From NCBI RefSeq assembly GCF_002394865.1, contig NZ_DGUZ01000023.1, positions 103,646-167,645 of the forward strand: DNA of 64,000 nucleotides. The letters run 5' to 3'. The position numbers and the translations under genes were made by a program. The notes under the pieces were generated by a model. The model was not told where the DNA came from. It saw only the letters and a list, made by a program, of their open reading frames with translations, and did no database searches. This DNA is from Fibrobacter sp. UBA4297 (lineage in GTDB: Bacteria; Fibrobacterota; Fibrobacteria; Fibrobacterales; Fibrobacteraceae). How positions within the stretch are numbered: the stretch's first letter is position 1; each line of letters starts with the position of its first letter. Shown here one piece after another: positions 7,168-15,334 of the stretch.

Positions 7168-8376
7168 ATGGAAACAACTACAGGGTTAATTCGCAGTATA
7201 GTCGCACAAAAAGAACTCAGCAACTTATTCAATCCCTTCCCCAAATTCATCCCCTATATAGGCGAAAACTACTTCGACTCAAACAAAAGGGTTTTAACCG
7301 TAGAATTTGCCTATTCCGAAGATACCCCAAAAAACATTTCTATAGCGAACAATATTTTTTCATCAAAAGAAAGCTTACTTCAGCATGTCGAAGAATTCGA
7401 CTCTGTTTCTGTACCCCAAAAAACCCTTTTAGGCAACACACCCGCCAGTACAAGATTACGTAAACGAATCCGCATGCACCTTCCCAAGCACAATATAGAG
7501 GACATCGCCTTTTACTACTTTCTACCCTTTTCTATAGTTCGAAACAGCACCAAAATCAATCCAAATGACAAGAAAATAGCCACCGAACTATTCGAAGAAA
7601 TCATCAAGATCCTAAAACCCCAACAAATCGTATTCTTTGGGAACGTAATTCTCAACAACGATATAGCCGCATTTCTCGAACAACAGAAAATATCATTTGA
7701 AACAATATCCTTAAGAGCCGACTTTTCAAGTCGAAGTTACAACGCAGAAGACATATCGGATTCACCATCAAAAAAGCATGGTTTGCAAAAACTCGTTCAA
7801 ATAAGCAGCATCATCAAATCCAAAATAGATTTCATTCCTAACGAAATCAGAGATTCCGTAATAGAATTACTTGACGAAATCGACTTTATGAACAAGGGAA
7901 CATCCAGAGCAAACGCTTCTGATGTATTGCAAGACAAAAAAATTCAAAAATACATCTTCTTAAAAGACATTGTCCAAGAACTCAAGGCAATAAACAAAAA
8001 AATGTATATGAAAGACTTAGGACGGTTGCTCAACGCCAATGATTTCAGAAGCGCAATCGGCAAACAATTTGACCCCTACAGCAGAGGAGTGTATAAACTT
8101 GTCGACGCTACAATCAATTACTATAGCACAAATAAAAGCACCAACGATTTGGCACAAGACATAAAGGAACGATTCATCCCCAATACGCAAACAGATGATG
8201 GGAACACGATTTCAGCAACGCTTATGGCAATCCCGCTAGAACGAAAATACGGCTACAAATCAGTAAATCTAAATACCAGTTACGGTTACGATAATATACA
8301 AGAAGAACGTAATCGTATTTTTGGCGACAATATTCCAAGCGATTACGCACCGAAAAATGCAACAAACAACGATTAA
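7168..8376 (+). CDS. Uncharacterised 402-aa protein, possible uracil-DNA-glycosylase-like domain
   Basis: ATG with AGGA 9 nt upstream. Residues 27-50 (KFIPYIGENYF, then RVLTVEFAYS) and about 143-163 (LFEEIIKILKPQQIVFFGN) have the look of the N-terminal GExPG-like strand and the 'LKPKvIvalG' strand of the UDG superfamily, but the catalytic motifs are not clear. The rest is helical and charged, without signal or membrane segments. The gene is more AT-rich than the core genes and is divergent from the accessory operon, which suggests acquisition with it. A terminator follows at 8418. Confidence 0.6.
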   Translation: METTTGLIRSIVAQKELSNLFNPFPKFIPYIGENYFDSNKRVLTVEFAYSEDTPKNISIANNIFSSKESLLQHVEEFDSVSVPQKTLLGNTPASTRLRKRIRMHLPKHNIEDIAFYYFLPFSIVRNSTKINPNDKKIATELFEEIIKILKPQQIVFFGNVILNNDIAAFLEQQKISFETISLRADFSSRSYNAEDISDSPSKKHGLQKLVQISSIIKSKIDFIPNEIRDSVIELLDEIDFMNKGTSRANASDVLQDKKIQKYIFLKDIVQELKAINKKMYMKDLGRLLNANDFRSAIGKQFDPYSRGVYKLVDATINYYSTNKSTNDLAQDIKERFIPNTQTDDGNTISATLMAIPLERKYGYKSVNLNTSYGYDNIQEERNRIFGDNIPSDYAPKNATNND

Positions 8377-8417
8377 AAACTTTTGACACATTTTTGGATA
8401 TTGTCTTGAACATTTAT

Positions 8418-8449
8418 GAAAAGGGCGACTCTTTCGAGCCGCCCTTTGT
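8418..8449. terminator. Bidirectional terminator
   Basis: The stem AAAGGGCG-a-CTC / GAG-c-CGCCCTTT has a TTTC loop and A/T flanks. It lies between the converging 402-residue gene (ends 8376) and the AspT-type transporter (ends 8528). Confidence 0.75.
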
Positions 8450-8527
8450 TATGACCAGGAAAACCAAAAACTGTTATCGTGCCGCGCGCATCTTGATATA
8501 CATTCAACCGCGCATCTCGCCAACGCT

Positions 8528-10192
8528 TTAAGAGATTAGCAGTATCGCGAGCACTTGCCCACTCAAGATTCTTAGCAGCATCGTAAGCGGATAGACAGAT
8601 GCGTAACCAACGTTTGTCGCTTCGGAATTGCTGAGTCCGTTTGCGAACGCAAGAGCCGGAGGGTCTGTCGTTGCACCTGCAAGCACACCGCAAAGCGAGA
8701 GGTAATTGACCTTGAACACAGCCTTGCCAACAATCGCCACAATCATCAGCGGGAAGAATGTGATAATTGCCGAGAGCGCCATGTAGTAGAATCCGTCGCC
8801 GTTCAAGAGCACATCGAAGAACTTGATGCCGGCATTGAGGCCCACGCAGCTGAGGAATATCGTAATGCCGAGTTCTCGGAGCATGAGGTTTGCGCTGTTT
8901 GCCATGAAGAAGTTGAGCGGGCCAATCTTACGTTTACGGCTAAGGATAATCGCGACAATAAGCGGGCCGCCAGCAAGGCCGAGCTTGAGCGGGGTCGGCA
9001 TTCCAGGAATCGCGACTGGGATGCTACCGACAATCACGCCAAGGAAAATGCCAAGGAATGCGGGGAGAATTTCCGGATGGTCAAGTGCCGTGAGCGAGTC
9101 ACCCAATTCCTTTGCTGCAGCGGCAATGCTTTCCGGCGTACCGACCACGAGCAACTTATCCGCAAACTTCACGCGGATATCAAGGCGCCCGGTGAACTTG
9201 AATCCGCCACGCGTCACGCGGCTCACGGTCACGCCAAAGCGGTCATTGAGCGCAAGCTGCTGAATGCTCTTGCCAAGAATTTTCTTGTTCGTCACGAGAA
9301 TCGTCTTGACCGCCAAATTCGACTTCTGGAGTGTAATCGGATTTTCTTGCTTTTCGCCAATAATCTTCTGCAAGCTTTCAATCGCATCCGGCATTCCGAC
9401 GACATGCACCAAGTCATGGAGTTCAAGCGTCATATCGCCCTTCGGCATGTTGATCACCTGGTCGCGAGCATGGCGCGTCACCACAGCACCCGAAGAGATA
9501 AGGCCCGGAATGTCCTTGATCTTGCAGCCCACAAGATTTACGTTATCCACACGGAGCGTGCAAGAGACAATTTCCTTGGACTGTTCTGCAATTTCTTTCT
9601 GGTATTCTGCGGCAGCAACTTCCGGCTTTTGCCTAAAGAACAAGCGCACAAGAATCATCACAAGAATAATGCCAATCACGCCGAACGGGTAAGCCACCGC
9701 ATAGCCAACGCCCGTGAGTGAAGCGTCCACGCCAGCCGCCGTAAGCGCCGAGTTTGCAGCACCGAGCGAGGGAGTGTTCGTCACGGCACCGCAAAGCATG
9801 CCAATCAGCACCGGCACGTTATCGTGCATACTTGTCGTGAAGTAAATAAGAACGGTAGCAAGTACACCCAGGAGGACAATGCTCACCGCAAGAATGTTGA
9901 GCACCAGACCGTGTCGCTTTATGGAGTCAATAAAGCCCGGGCCTACTTGCATACCGATTGTATAGACAAAGAGAATGAGACCAAATTCCTGCATAAAATG
10001 AAGAACGCTGGGCTCGATCCGCATTCCGATATGACCGAGAAGGATTCCCACGAAAAGAGCGCCAGCTCCCCCAAGGCTCACGCCTTTCACCTTAACCTTA
10101 CCCAGCATGATGCCGATGGCAGCCGTCAAGGATAGCGCGAGTACTTGTTGCCCTACGGAGGGCTTTGCAAACAGGTCAATTAGCCAGTCCAT
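8528..10192 (-). CDS. AspT/YidE/YbjL-type transporter with two RCK_C domains
   Basis: This 554-residue protein starts at ATG 10192 with GAAGG 8 nt upstream; an in-frame GTG at 10201 is too close to that site. The layout is typical of the aspartate:alanine exchanger family: membrane helices to about 190, two TrkA_C/RCK_C regulatory domains at about 200-370, and a second membrane half. The paired family motifs GAVTNTPSLGA and GATTDPPALAF mark the two inverted halves. It probably exchanges a small carboxylate or amino acid; the substrate is unknown. TACATTTG lies just upstream as a likely promoter core. Confidence 0.9.
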   Translation of the reverse strand: MDWLIDLFAKPSVGQQVLALSLTAAIGIMLGKVKVKGVSLGGAGALFVGILLGHIGMRIEPSVLHFMQEFGLILFVYTIGMQVGPGFIDSIKRHGLVLNILAVSIVLLGVLATVLIYFTTSMHDNVPVLIGMLCGAVTNTPSLGAANSALTAAGVDASLTGVGYAVAYPFGVIGIILVMILVRLFFRQKPEVAAAEYQKEIAEQSKEIVSCTLRVDNVNLVGCKIKDIPGLISSGAVVTRHARDQVINMPKGDMTLELHDLVHVVGMPDAIESLQKIIGEKQENPITLQKSNLAVKTILVTNKKILGKSIQQLALNDRFGVTVSRVTRGGFKFTGRLDIRVKFADKLLVVGTPESIAAAAKELGDSLTALDHPEILPAFLGIFLGVIVGSIPVAIPGMPTPLKLGLAGGPLIVAIILSRKRKIGPLNFFMANSANLMLRELGITIFLSCVGLNAGIKFFDVLLNGDGFYYMALSAIITFFPLMIVAIVGKAVFKVNYLSLCGVLAGATTDPPALAFANGLSNSEATNVGYASVYPLTMLLRILSGQVLAILLIS

Positions 10193-10391
10193 TTTATACA
10201 CCTTCTTTTTTTCGCACCCAAATGTAGCATAGGAGATTGATAATGACTAATAGATTATTCATATTAGATTAATCACAAAAAATGATAGATATACCATTCC
10301 GAGCATCGCTCCCCTGCTATAGGTAATATAAATACTTTTTCGGGAACATTGCTATATTCTTCAGCAAATCCTCAAACCGCAGGTGGCGAAT

Positions 10392-10940
10392 ATGGCAGAA
10401 GAGATGATAGACATTTTGAACAGCGACGGCACTCCGGCAGGGTATACCCGCGGTCGGACAGAGGTCCATGCAAAAGGCCTTTGGCACCGCACCGTCCACA
10501 TTTGGGCATTTGCACCCGACGGCAGAATCGTTTTTCAGCTCCGGAGCCACCTCAAAGAAAACAACCCGAACCTGCTCGACACGAGCTGCGCAGGGCATAT
10601 TTCGGCAGGCGACGACAGCCGTCACGCAGGCGTCCGCGAACTCCGCGAGGAGATGGGAATTACCAAGCGCCCCGAAGATCTAGAATACCTTTTTGAAGCG
10701 ACCCACGAGAATGTCCTGAACAACGGAACGTATTTCGACAACGAATATTACGACACGTACAAGATAACGCTTTCCGATGAAGAATTGGGACATCTCGTTC
10801 CGCAGCCAGGCGAAGTGGATGACTTCATTTTGATGACACGCGATGATTTTTTGGCCTCACACGCTCAAAATCCCGAAAAATTCGTGGACCATCCCAAAGA
10901 TTACGCTTGGATACAGTCAATACAAATTACACAAAAATAA
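10392..10940 (+). CDS. Nudix hydrolase (YfcD / IPP-isomerase-like)
   Basis: This 182-residue protein begins MAEEMIDILN with AGGTGG 6 nt upstream. The Nudix box is GHISAGDDSRHAGVRELREEMGI from about residue 68; the first conserved Glu of GX5EX7REUXEEXGU is Asp here, while the REUXEEXG metal-binding core is intact. The N-terminal EMIDILNSDGTPAG...HRTVHIW arrangement is that of YfcD-like Nudix proteins. It probably hydrolyses a nucleoside-diphosphate derivative; the substrate is unknown. TATATT is at 10353-10358. Confidence 0.88.
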   Translation: MAEEMIDILNSDGTPAGYTRGRTEVHAKGLWHRTVHIWAFAPDGRIVFQLRSHLKENNPNLLDTSCAGHISAGDDSRHAGVRELREEMGITKRPEDLEYLFEATHENVLNNGTYFDNEYYDTYKITLSDEELGHLVPQPGEVDDFILMTRDDFLASHAQNPEKFVDHPKDYAWIQSIQITQK

Positions 10941-11005
10941 GTTTAAAGTAATGTAAAAGCGCCGGCCAATTATATAGATTATTACAATTGGATTTGGGTC
11001 TTTTT

Positions 11006-11872
11006 ATGAAGTACAAAAACACAGCCATTGTCGTCGAGGGCGGCGGTTTACGCGGGTCGTACGCCGGCGGAGTTCTTGACATACTCGCCGACAAAGAAAT
11101 CAAGTTTGGCGGTGCCTGCGGCACATCGGCAGGCGCCACGCACTTGTGCAGCTTCCTCTCGGGGCAAATCGGGCGCAACTTTCGCGTCGATACCGTGCAC
11201 TCCAAGAGCCCGCGCTACATGAGTTTCAGGAACCTGCTTTTCACAGGCGACTACTTTGCTTTTGACTATTGCTACAAGCAAATTCCGTACAAAATTGACC
11301 CGTTTGAATTTGACAAGTTCGCCGCACAGTGCCAAGAGACCGAATTTCGCGTCTGCATGACCGACGTCGAAACAGGCCTAGCCGAATACCCGCGCATTCT
11401 GGATTACCGTAACGAAGACGACATGAACCGCATTCGCGCATCGGCAAGCCTCCCGATTTTAAGCAAAATCGTTGAGATCCATGGGAAAAAATTTCTGGAC
11501 GGAGGCGTCGCCGACAGCATTCCGTTTGAACCCATGTTCAAAAGCGGTTTCGAACGCGCCGTCGTAATTCTTACGCGCCCACTCGGCTACCGCAAAAAGC
11601 TTAACAAGGCCCTCCCGCTCGTTAAGCTCGCATTCCGCCATTACCCGAAATTCGTCGAAGCAGTCGCCACGCGCCATATTCGCTACAACCAGGCACTCGA
11701 CAAGCTCGCCAAGCTCGAATCCGAGGGCAAAGTCTTTATCTACCGCCCGAGCCGTCTCATCAAGATTTCGGACATAGAAAGCAACAAAAAGAAAATCGCC
11801 CAACTTTACGAGCTCGGCAAGGAAGACGCGCACAATAAAATGTCAGATTTGCTGAAATTTTTGGAAGGATAA
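11006..11872 (+). CDS. Patatin-like phospholipase
   Basis: This 288-residue protein carries the RssA-type patatin fold: oxyanion loop GGGLRGSYAGG near residue 13, nucleophile elbow GTSAG near 39-43 and the catalytic DGG (FLDGGVADS) near 165. It should be an acyl hydrolase acting on membrane lipids by a Ser-Asp dyad. There is no signal peptide, so it is probably cytoplasmic or on the inner membrane face. ATG 11006 is preferred over the upstream TTG. The Shine-Dalgarno sequence is weak. TATATAGA lies about 35 nt upstream. Three hairpin repeats follow. Confidence 0.9.
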   Translation: MKYKNTAIVVEGGGLRGSYAGGVLDILADKEIKFGGACGTSAGATHLCSFLSGQIGRNFRVDTVHSKSPRYMSFRNLLFTGDYFAFDYCYKQIPYKIDPFEFDKFAAQCQETEFRVCMTDVETGLAEYPRILDYRNEDDMNRIRASASLPILSKIVEIHGKKFLDGGVADSIPFEPMFKSGFERAVVILTRPLGYRKKLNKALPLVKLAFRHYPKFVEAVATRHIRYNQALDKLAKLESEGKVFIYRPSRLIKISDIESNKKKIAQLYELGKEDAHNKMSDLLKFLEG

Positions 11873-11892
11873 GGCTTTTTCAACTTTCCAAA

Positions 11893-11937
11893 ACACGAAA
11901 ACGCATATAAAAAAGCCGTTTTTGGCTTTTTATATGC
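11893..11937. repeat. Hairpin repeat, copy 1
   Basis: CACGAAAAC leads into the arms GCATATAAAAAAGCC / GGCTTTTTATATGC. Almost the same sequence recurs at 12061-12105, and a related hairpin is at 11975-12011. As the first structure after the patatin stop it can also act as a terminator. Confidence 0.75.
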
Positions 11938-11974
11938 ATTACACAAGCAAAACAACCGCGCAGAATTAAAAACA

Positions 11975-12011
11975 TGCATATAAAAATTGATTTTCTTGAG
12001 TTTTATATGCA
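11975..12011. repeat. Hairpin repeat, copy 2 (shared outer arms)
   Basis: The perfect outer arms TGCATATAAAA / TTTTATATGCA are identical in core to copies 1 and 3. The inner stem-loop differs, so only the AT-rich outer arms are conserved. Confidence 0.7.
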
Positions 12012-12060
12012 GTAAACAGCTTTCAAAAGCCAATCCAAGGCTCCATTTCGTCCAAAGCCA

Positions 12061-12105
12061 CACGAAAACGCATATAAAAAAGCCGTTTTAGGGCTTTTTA
12101 TATGC
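12061..12105. repeat. Hairpin repeat, copy 3
   Basis: The left half (CACGAAAAC plus GCATATAAAAAAGCC) is identical to copy 1, with a single-base change in the loop. Spacing from copy 1 is 168 bp. Confidence 0.75.
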
Positions 12106-12157
12106 ACTGCGCAATTTTTACAGCCTTAAAATCGGCCAAAACCCGAGGGAAATGGCA

Positions 12158-12221
12158 TTTCACAACGCTCGTTGAACATTTTACAACATTATACCACGGT
12201 TTCTCAACGGCGTTTCGCAAC
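12158..12221 (+). promoter_or_regulatory. Four direct repeats TTTCnCAAC before the TIGR02147 gene
   Basis: TTTCACAAC (12158), TTTTACAAC (12179), TTTCTCAAC (12200) and TTTCGCAAC (12213). The first three are spaced exactly 21 bp apart, two helical turns, so they lie on one DNA face. The array ends 30 nt before the start codon, in the expected promoter region. It is a likely binding array, perhaps for the regulator encoded next. Confidence 0.6.
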
Positions 12222-12251
12222 ACATCCCTACAATAATATAGATTATAGAGT

Positions 12252-13118
12252 ATGCCTGAAGTATTAGATTACCTGGAATACCGCGAGTACCTCAAGGACT
12301 GGTTCGTCGAGACCAAAAAAGACAACCCGTTCACCTCGTACCGCTATCTCGGCCAGAAAACCGGCGTGGACCCGGCCTGGCTTGTTCGAGTTTTCCAAAA
12401 AGAAGGACATCTGAACGAGAGCACTCTGCCCGTGTTCATCAGAATTTGCGGCCTAGACGATCGAAGGGCAGAGTATTTCAAGACCCTTTACAGGTTCAAC
12501 AAGACCAAGGCAAAGCAGACGCTCTCCGAGCTTTACTACAAGCTCCTGGAGCTCCGTTCCCTTGAAACGCGCGTGCTTTCGGAACCGGAACTTGCCTACT
12601 TTGGCAGCTGGGCATGTGCGGCCCTCCGCGCCCTCATCGGCATTACGAAGGACACGAGCGATATCGCAGGTCTCGGCAAGCATTTGAACCCGCCTATTTC
12701 ACAGGATGACGCCCGCAATGCGCTTGGCATTTTGAAGCAGCTTGGACTCGTCGTGCCGGACGGCACCGGCGGCTGGAACATCACCGACCAAATCATCAGC
12801 ACCGGCGGCGATGTCAAAAGTTCCGCAGTCCGCAGTTTCCACAGACACACGATGGAACTTGCGCAGGAATCGCTCGACCGCCACAAACCCGAAGAACGCG
12901 ACATTTCGAGCGTGGTATTTACCGCTGATGAATCCGACCTGCCCGAAATCAAGCACAAAATTGAAGAATTTCGCCGCGGACTTTTGCAGTTCGCCCGCAA
13001 GAGCGAACGCGCCGACCGCGTTTACGCACTGAATATCGCCATGTACCCCCTCTCTGACAAGGTAGACGATCCGGCAACAGGCCCTACCTCGCCCGAAAAC
13101 AAAGGAGGTGCAAAATGA
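12252..13118 (+). CDS. TIGR02147 family protein (Fibrobacter-type putative regulator)
   Basis: This 288-residue protein begins VLDYLEYREYLKDWF and has the SYRYLGQKTG...PAWLVRVFQKEGHL segment characteristic of TIGR02147, a family built on Fibrobacter succinogenes paralogues. The N-terminal half reads as a helix-turn-helix region and the C-terminal half as a mostly helical domain, so a DNA-binding role is usual but unproven. It is cytoplasmic. The next gene, a lipoprotein, overlaps the stop as ATGA, so the pair is coupled. The leader is very short, with an AT-rich TATAGATTATAG just before the ATG. Confidence 0.85.
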   Translation: MPEVLDYLEYREYLKDWFVETKKDNPFTSYRYLGQKTGVDPAWLVRVFQKEGHLNESTLPVFIRICGLDDRRAEYFKTLYRFNKTKAKQTLSELYYKLLELRSLETRVLSEPELAYFGSWACAALRALIGITKDTSDIAGLGKHLNPPISQDDARNALGILKQLGLVVPDGTGGWNITDQIISTGGDVKSSAVRSFHRHTMELAQESLDRHKPEERDISSVVFTADESDLPEIKHKIEEFRRGLLQFARKSERADRVYALNIAMYPLSDKVDDPATGPTSPENKGGAK

Positions 13119-14407
13119 TTTTCGGAAAGAAATTATATATTAAGGGTATGGACGTGAAGCAGAACAAGAACAGACGCATGATTTCGCTGATTGCACCATT
13201 TGCAATCGGGTTCTCGCTTTGCGCCTGCGGTTCTGACAACGTAGCGGGCGGTGGCCCGAGCGGCACAGAAGCCGGTAATGCCATCACTGCTCAGATTCTT
13301 ATCGCAAACGCACCTGCGGCAAATGCACGCGTCAAGCTCGTCGAGCACAACAGCCTCGACGGTCAAGGCTACACAGCCACGGCAAACGACAGCGGCTACG
13401 TGACGATTGAAAATGTCGCCATCGGTAGCTACACCATGGAAGCAAGCCTCAATGAATCAGCGCTCCAGCTCCCTGTTGATGTCAAGGACACCGTAAGCGA
13501 TGTTGCACTCGGCCAGCAGAACTTGCAGAAGTCCGTCTTTATCGGCGGCTCAATTACCGACTTTATTGGTGACACGACGGAAAGTCTGAAGAACATGAAC
13601 GGTTTTGTCAAGTTCCGCGGTCTCGACCACTCCGCCGCCATCACAAACGGCAAGTTCGAAATCTTCGGCCTCCCGGCAGGTCACCTGAACATGGTGATTA
13701 TCCCGACAGAAACCGCCGACACAGTCAAGGTTTCTGTTGAAACAGATGCTGGCGACTCGGTCACAACGCTCAAGCCAACGGCTCCCGAATCCGAAAACGA
13801 AACACTTCTCATCGAAGATTTCGAAGACGGAAACAACCTGCACCTTTACTCATCCAATTTCTTTGAAGGCGACTGGAACATGATGACGATAACCACCGTC
13901 ATTCCTGTACCAGATTCCGAGAAGATTAAAATCTACCCGGAACTCCCCAAGGATTATCAACAACATCCGTTCCTGTTGCTCATCCAGGATTCCGAGTACG
14001 GCGGGAAGGAAGTCCACGTCCAATTCGACGTTCCTGACACACACAACTACACGCCGTGGGAATTTATCAAAATGAACATCGGGAATTCCATGGGAATTTA
14101 CGACCTGAGTTCCGTTGATTCCATCGCCTTTGACGCCTGGGGTTCCGGCATTGCAGAAATCCAAGTCATCGACGAGACCCGCAAAGACAAAGATTTCAAC
14201 AGCTACACCTCCGGAAAGTTCCCATTTATACTCCCAAGTCAAAAGACAACGCTCAAATTCGCATGGGCAGACATTGTTCCAAACGAAGATGACCGCAAGA
14301 GGGTAACTTCTATTTCTCTCGTTTTCCATGACGATGCGGAACTTTATTTCGACAATCTCAAGTTTATCGGGAAAGACTTGCAGAATATCTGGAAAGTCAA
14401 GGAATAA
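13115..14407 (+). CDS. Lipoprotein coupled to TIGR02147 regulator
   Basis: This 430-residue protein starts with AAAGGAGG 7 nt upstream and overlaps the previous stop. The N-terminus is long before the lipobox SLCAC (Cys38), followed by GSDNVAGGGPSGTEAGNAI, a Gly-rich segment of the kind seen after TIGR02147 genes. Residues about 50-110 read as a carboxypeptidase-regulatory-like beta domain (VKLVEHNSLDGQGYTATANDSGY). The C-terminal 200 residues read as a beta-rich jelly-roll, ending near YFDNLKFIGKD, as in carbohydrate-binding modules. It is likely a surface lipoprotein binding a polymer; the ligand is unknown. Confidence 0.75.
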   Translation: MIFGKKLYIKGMDVKQNKNRRMISLIAPFAIGFSLCACGSDNVAGGGPSGTEAGNAITAQILIANAPAANARVKLVEHNSLDGQGYTATANDSGYVTIENVAIGSYTMEASLNESALQLPVDVKDTVSDVALGQQNLQKSVFIGGSITDFIGDTTESLKNMNGFVKFRGLDHSAAITNGKFEIFGLPAGHLNMVIIPTETADTVKVSVETDAGDSVTTLKPTAPESENETLLIEDFEDGNNLHLYSSNFFEGDWNMMTITTVIPVPDSEKIKIYPELPKDYQQHPFLLLIQDSEYGGKEVHVQFDVPDTHNYTPWEFIKMNIGNSMGIYDLSSVDSIAFDAWGSGIAEIQVIDETRKDKDFNSYTSGKFPFILPSQKTTLKFAWADIVPNEDDRKRVTSISLVFHDDAELYFDNLKFIGKDLQNIWKVKE

Positions 14408-15210
14408 TGCCAGGCGCAAATTCAGTCACATCGAACCAAGAGACTCTGCACAAAGATCTTGAAAAAGTTGTCCGTAAGTACGCGCGGACAACTTTTTTGC
14501 GTCCTATCGCAGACCACACGCGAGAAGCGTTTGCACAAGTCGAAGAATTCGTACGGAAGTTCTACGCAACAAGGAATGCCGACCCCGCAACAGGGTGCGG
14601 GGAGACAAGCGCAATTGGGAGAGGCGCCCCAGGAACTGCGCCAGTCGCCGTCATTCTAGATTCCGGTTGCGGGACCGGCGAAAGTACAATCCACATCGCA
14701 CGACGTTTCCCAAGCATTCCTGTCATCGGGATAGACAAGTCCTGCGCCCGCCTGAACAAGGCCGGCAACCCATCGCAAACGGCGGGCGAAGATGTCCCTG
14801 CAAACGCATTCTGGATTCGCGCCGAACTTCTGGACTTTTGGCGACTCGCATTGGAGCACGTCGAATCTGGCAAATGGACGATTCCGTACCATGCTGTTTA
14901 TTACCCGAATCCATGGCCCAAGCAGAGCGAAGCCACAAAGCGCTTCCACATGCATCCAATTTTCCCGACATTACTTGCATTAGGCGACATGACGGAACTC
15001 CGCACCAATTGGGAAATCTACGCACGCGAATTTGTAGAAGCCGCGAGATTTGTTTTTGCAGAGTGGGCTAGCAATGCCGCGCATCCAGACACTCAACCGC
15101 AAATCATCTGCGAAAGCTTTGACCCCGAGAATCCCGAAACAGCCTTCGAGCGCAAGTACAAAGAAGCTGGCCAAGCACTCTGGCGGGTAACGGTTTCGAC
15201 GCACTTCTAA
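14407..15210 (+). CDS. TrmB-like SAM-dependent methyltransferase
   Basis: This 267-residue protein overlaps the lipoprotein stop by one base (TAATG). The SAM loop is LDSGCGTGESTIHIA near residue 84, followed by VIGIDKS. Family-specific motifs are YYPNPWPKQSEATKRFHMHP near 162 and ELRTNWEIYAREF near 198, both typical of tRNA (guanine-N7-) methyltransferases. It probably makes m7G46 in tRNA. It carries an extra Gly/Ala-rich loop at about 55-80. Its place at the end of a regulator/lipoprotein operon is unexpected for a housekeeping tRNA enzyme. Confidence 0.8.
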   Translation: MPGANSVTSNQETLHKDLEKVVRKYARTTFLRPIADHTREAFAQVEEFVRKFYATRNADPATGCGETSAIGRGAPGTAPVAVILDSGCGTGESTIHIARRFPSIPVIGIDKSCARLNKAGNPSQTAGEDVPANAFWIRAELLDFWRLALEHVESGKWTIPYHAVYYPNPWPKQSEATKRFHMHPIFPTLLALGDMTELRTNWEIYAREFVEAARFVFAEWASNAAHPDTQPQIICESFDPENPETAFERKYKEAGQALWRVTVSTHF

Positions 15211-15223
15211 ATTGCCGAAAGGT

Positions 15224-15274
15224 GATTCCGGCTTACTTCGACTTCGCTCAGCACAGGCTCCGGCCGGAATGACA
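15224..15274. repeat. Dispersed palindromic element (GTCATTCCGG type)
   Basis: Outer arms ATTCCGGC (15225-15232) and GCCGGAAT (15263-15270) enclose CTTCGACTTCGCTCAG, and the element ends in GACA. It is related to the elements at 45486-45526, 54055-54128 and 57897-57960, which share the TTCGnC...GCTCAG and ATGACA words. Its place between convergent genes could also let it act as a terminator. Confidence 0.6.
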
Positions 15275-15285
15275 ATGCAACGTTT

Positions 15286-15334
15286 TCTAAGTTCTAAGCT
15301 CTAAGTTCTAAGCTCTAAGTTCTAAGTTCTACTT
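15286..15334. repeat. Heptanucleotide tandem array (TCTAAGY)
   Basis: Six consecutive 7-bp units TCTAAGT or TCTAAGC, plus a seventh, TCTACTT, whose CTA is the stop codon (TAG) of the minus-strand lipoprotein gene. Confidence 0.85.

Noticed and set aside
8376..8693. 106-codon minus-strand frame overlapping the end of the AspT-type transporter
   Set aside because: It reads through the terminator at 8418-8449 and shares DNA with the transporter C-terminus in another frame; no ribosome-binding site. A decayed gene remnant cannot be fully excluded.
11806..12063. 85-codon minus-strand frame across the hairpin repeats
   Set aside because: It is built from the AT-rich palindromes and the patatin 3' end; composition is not protein-like.
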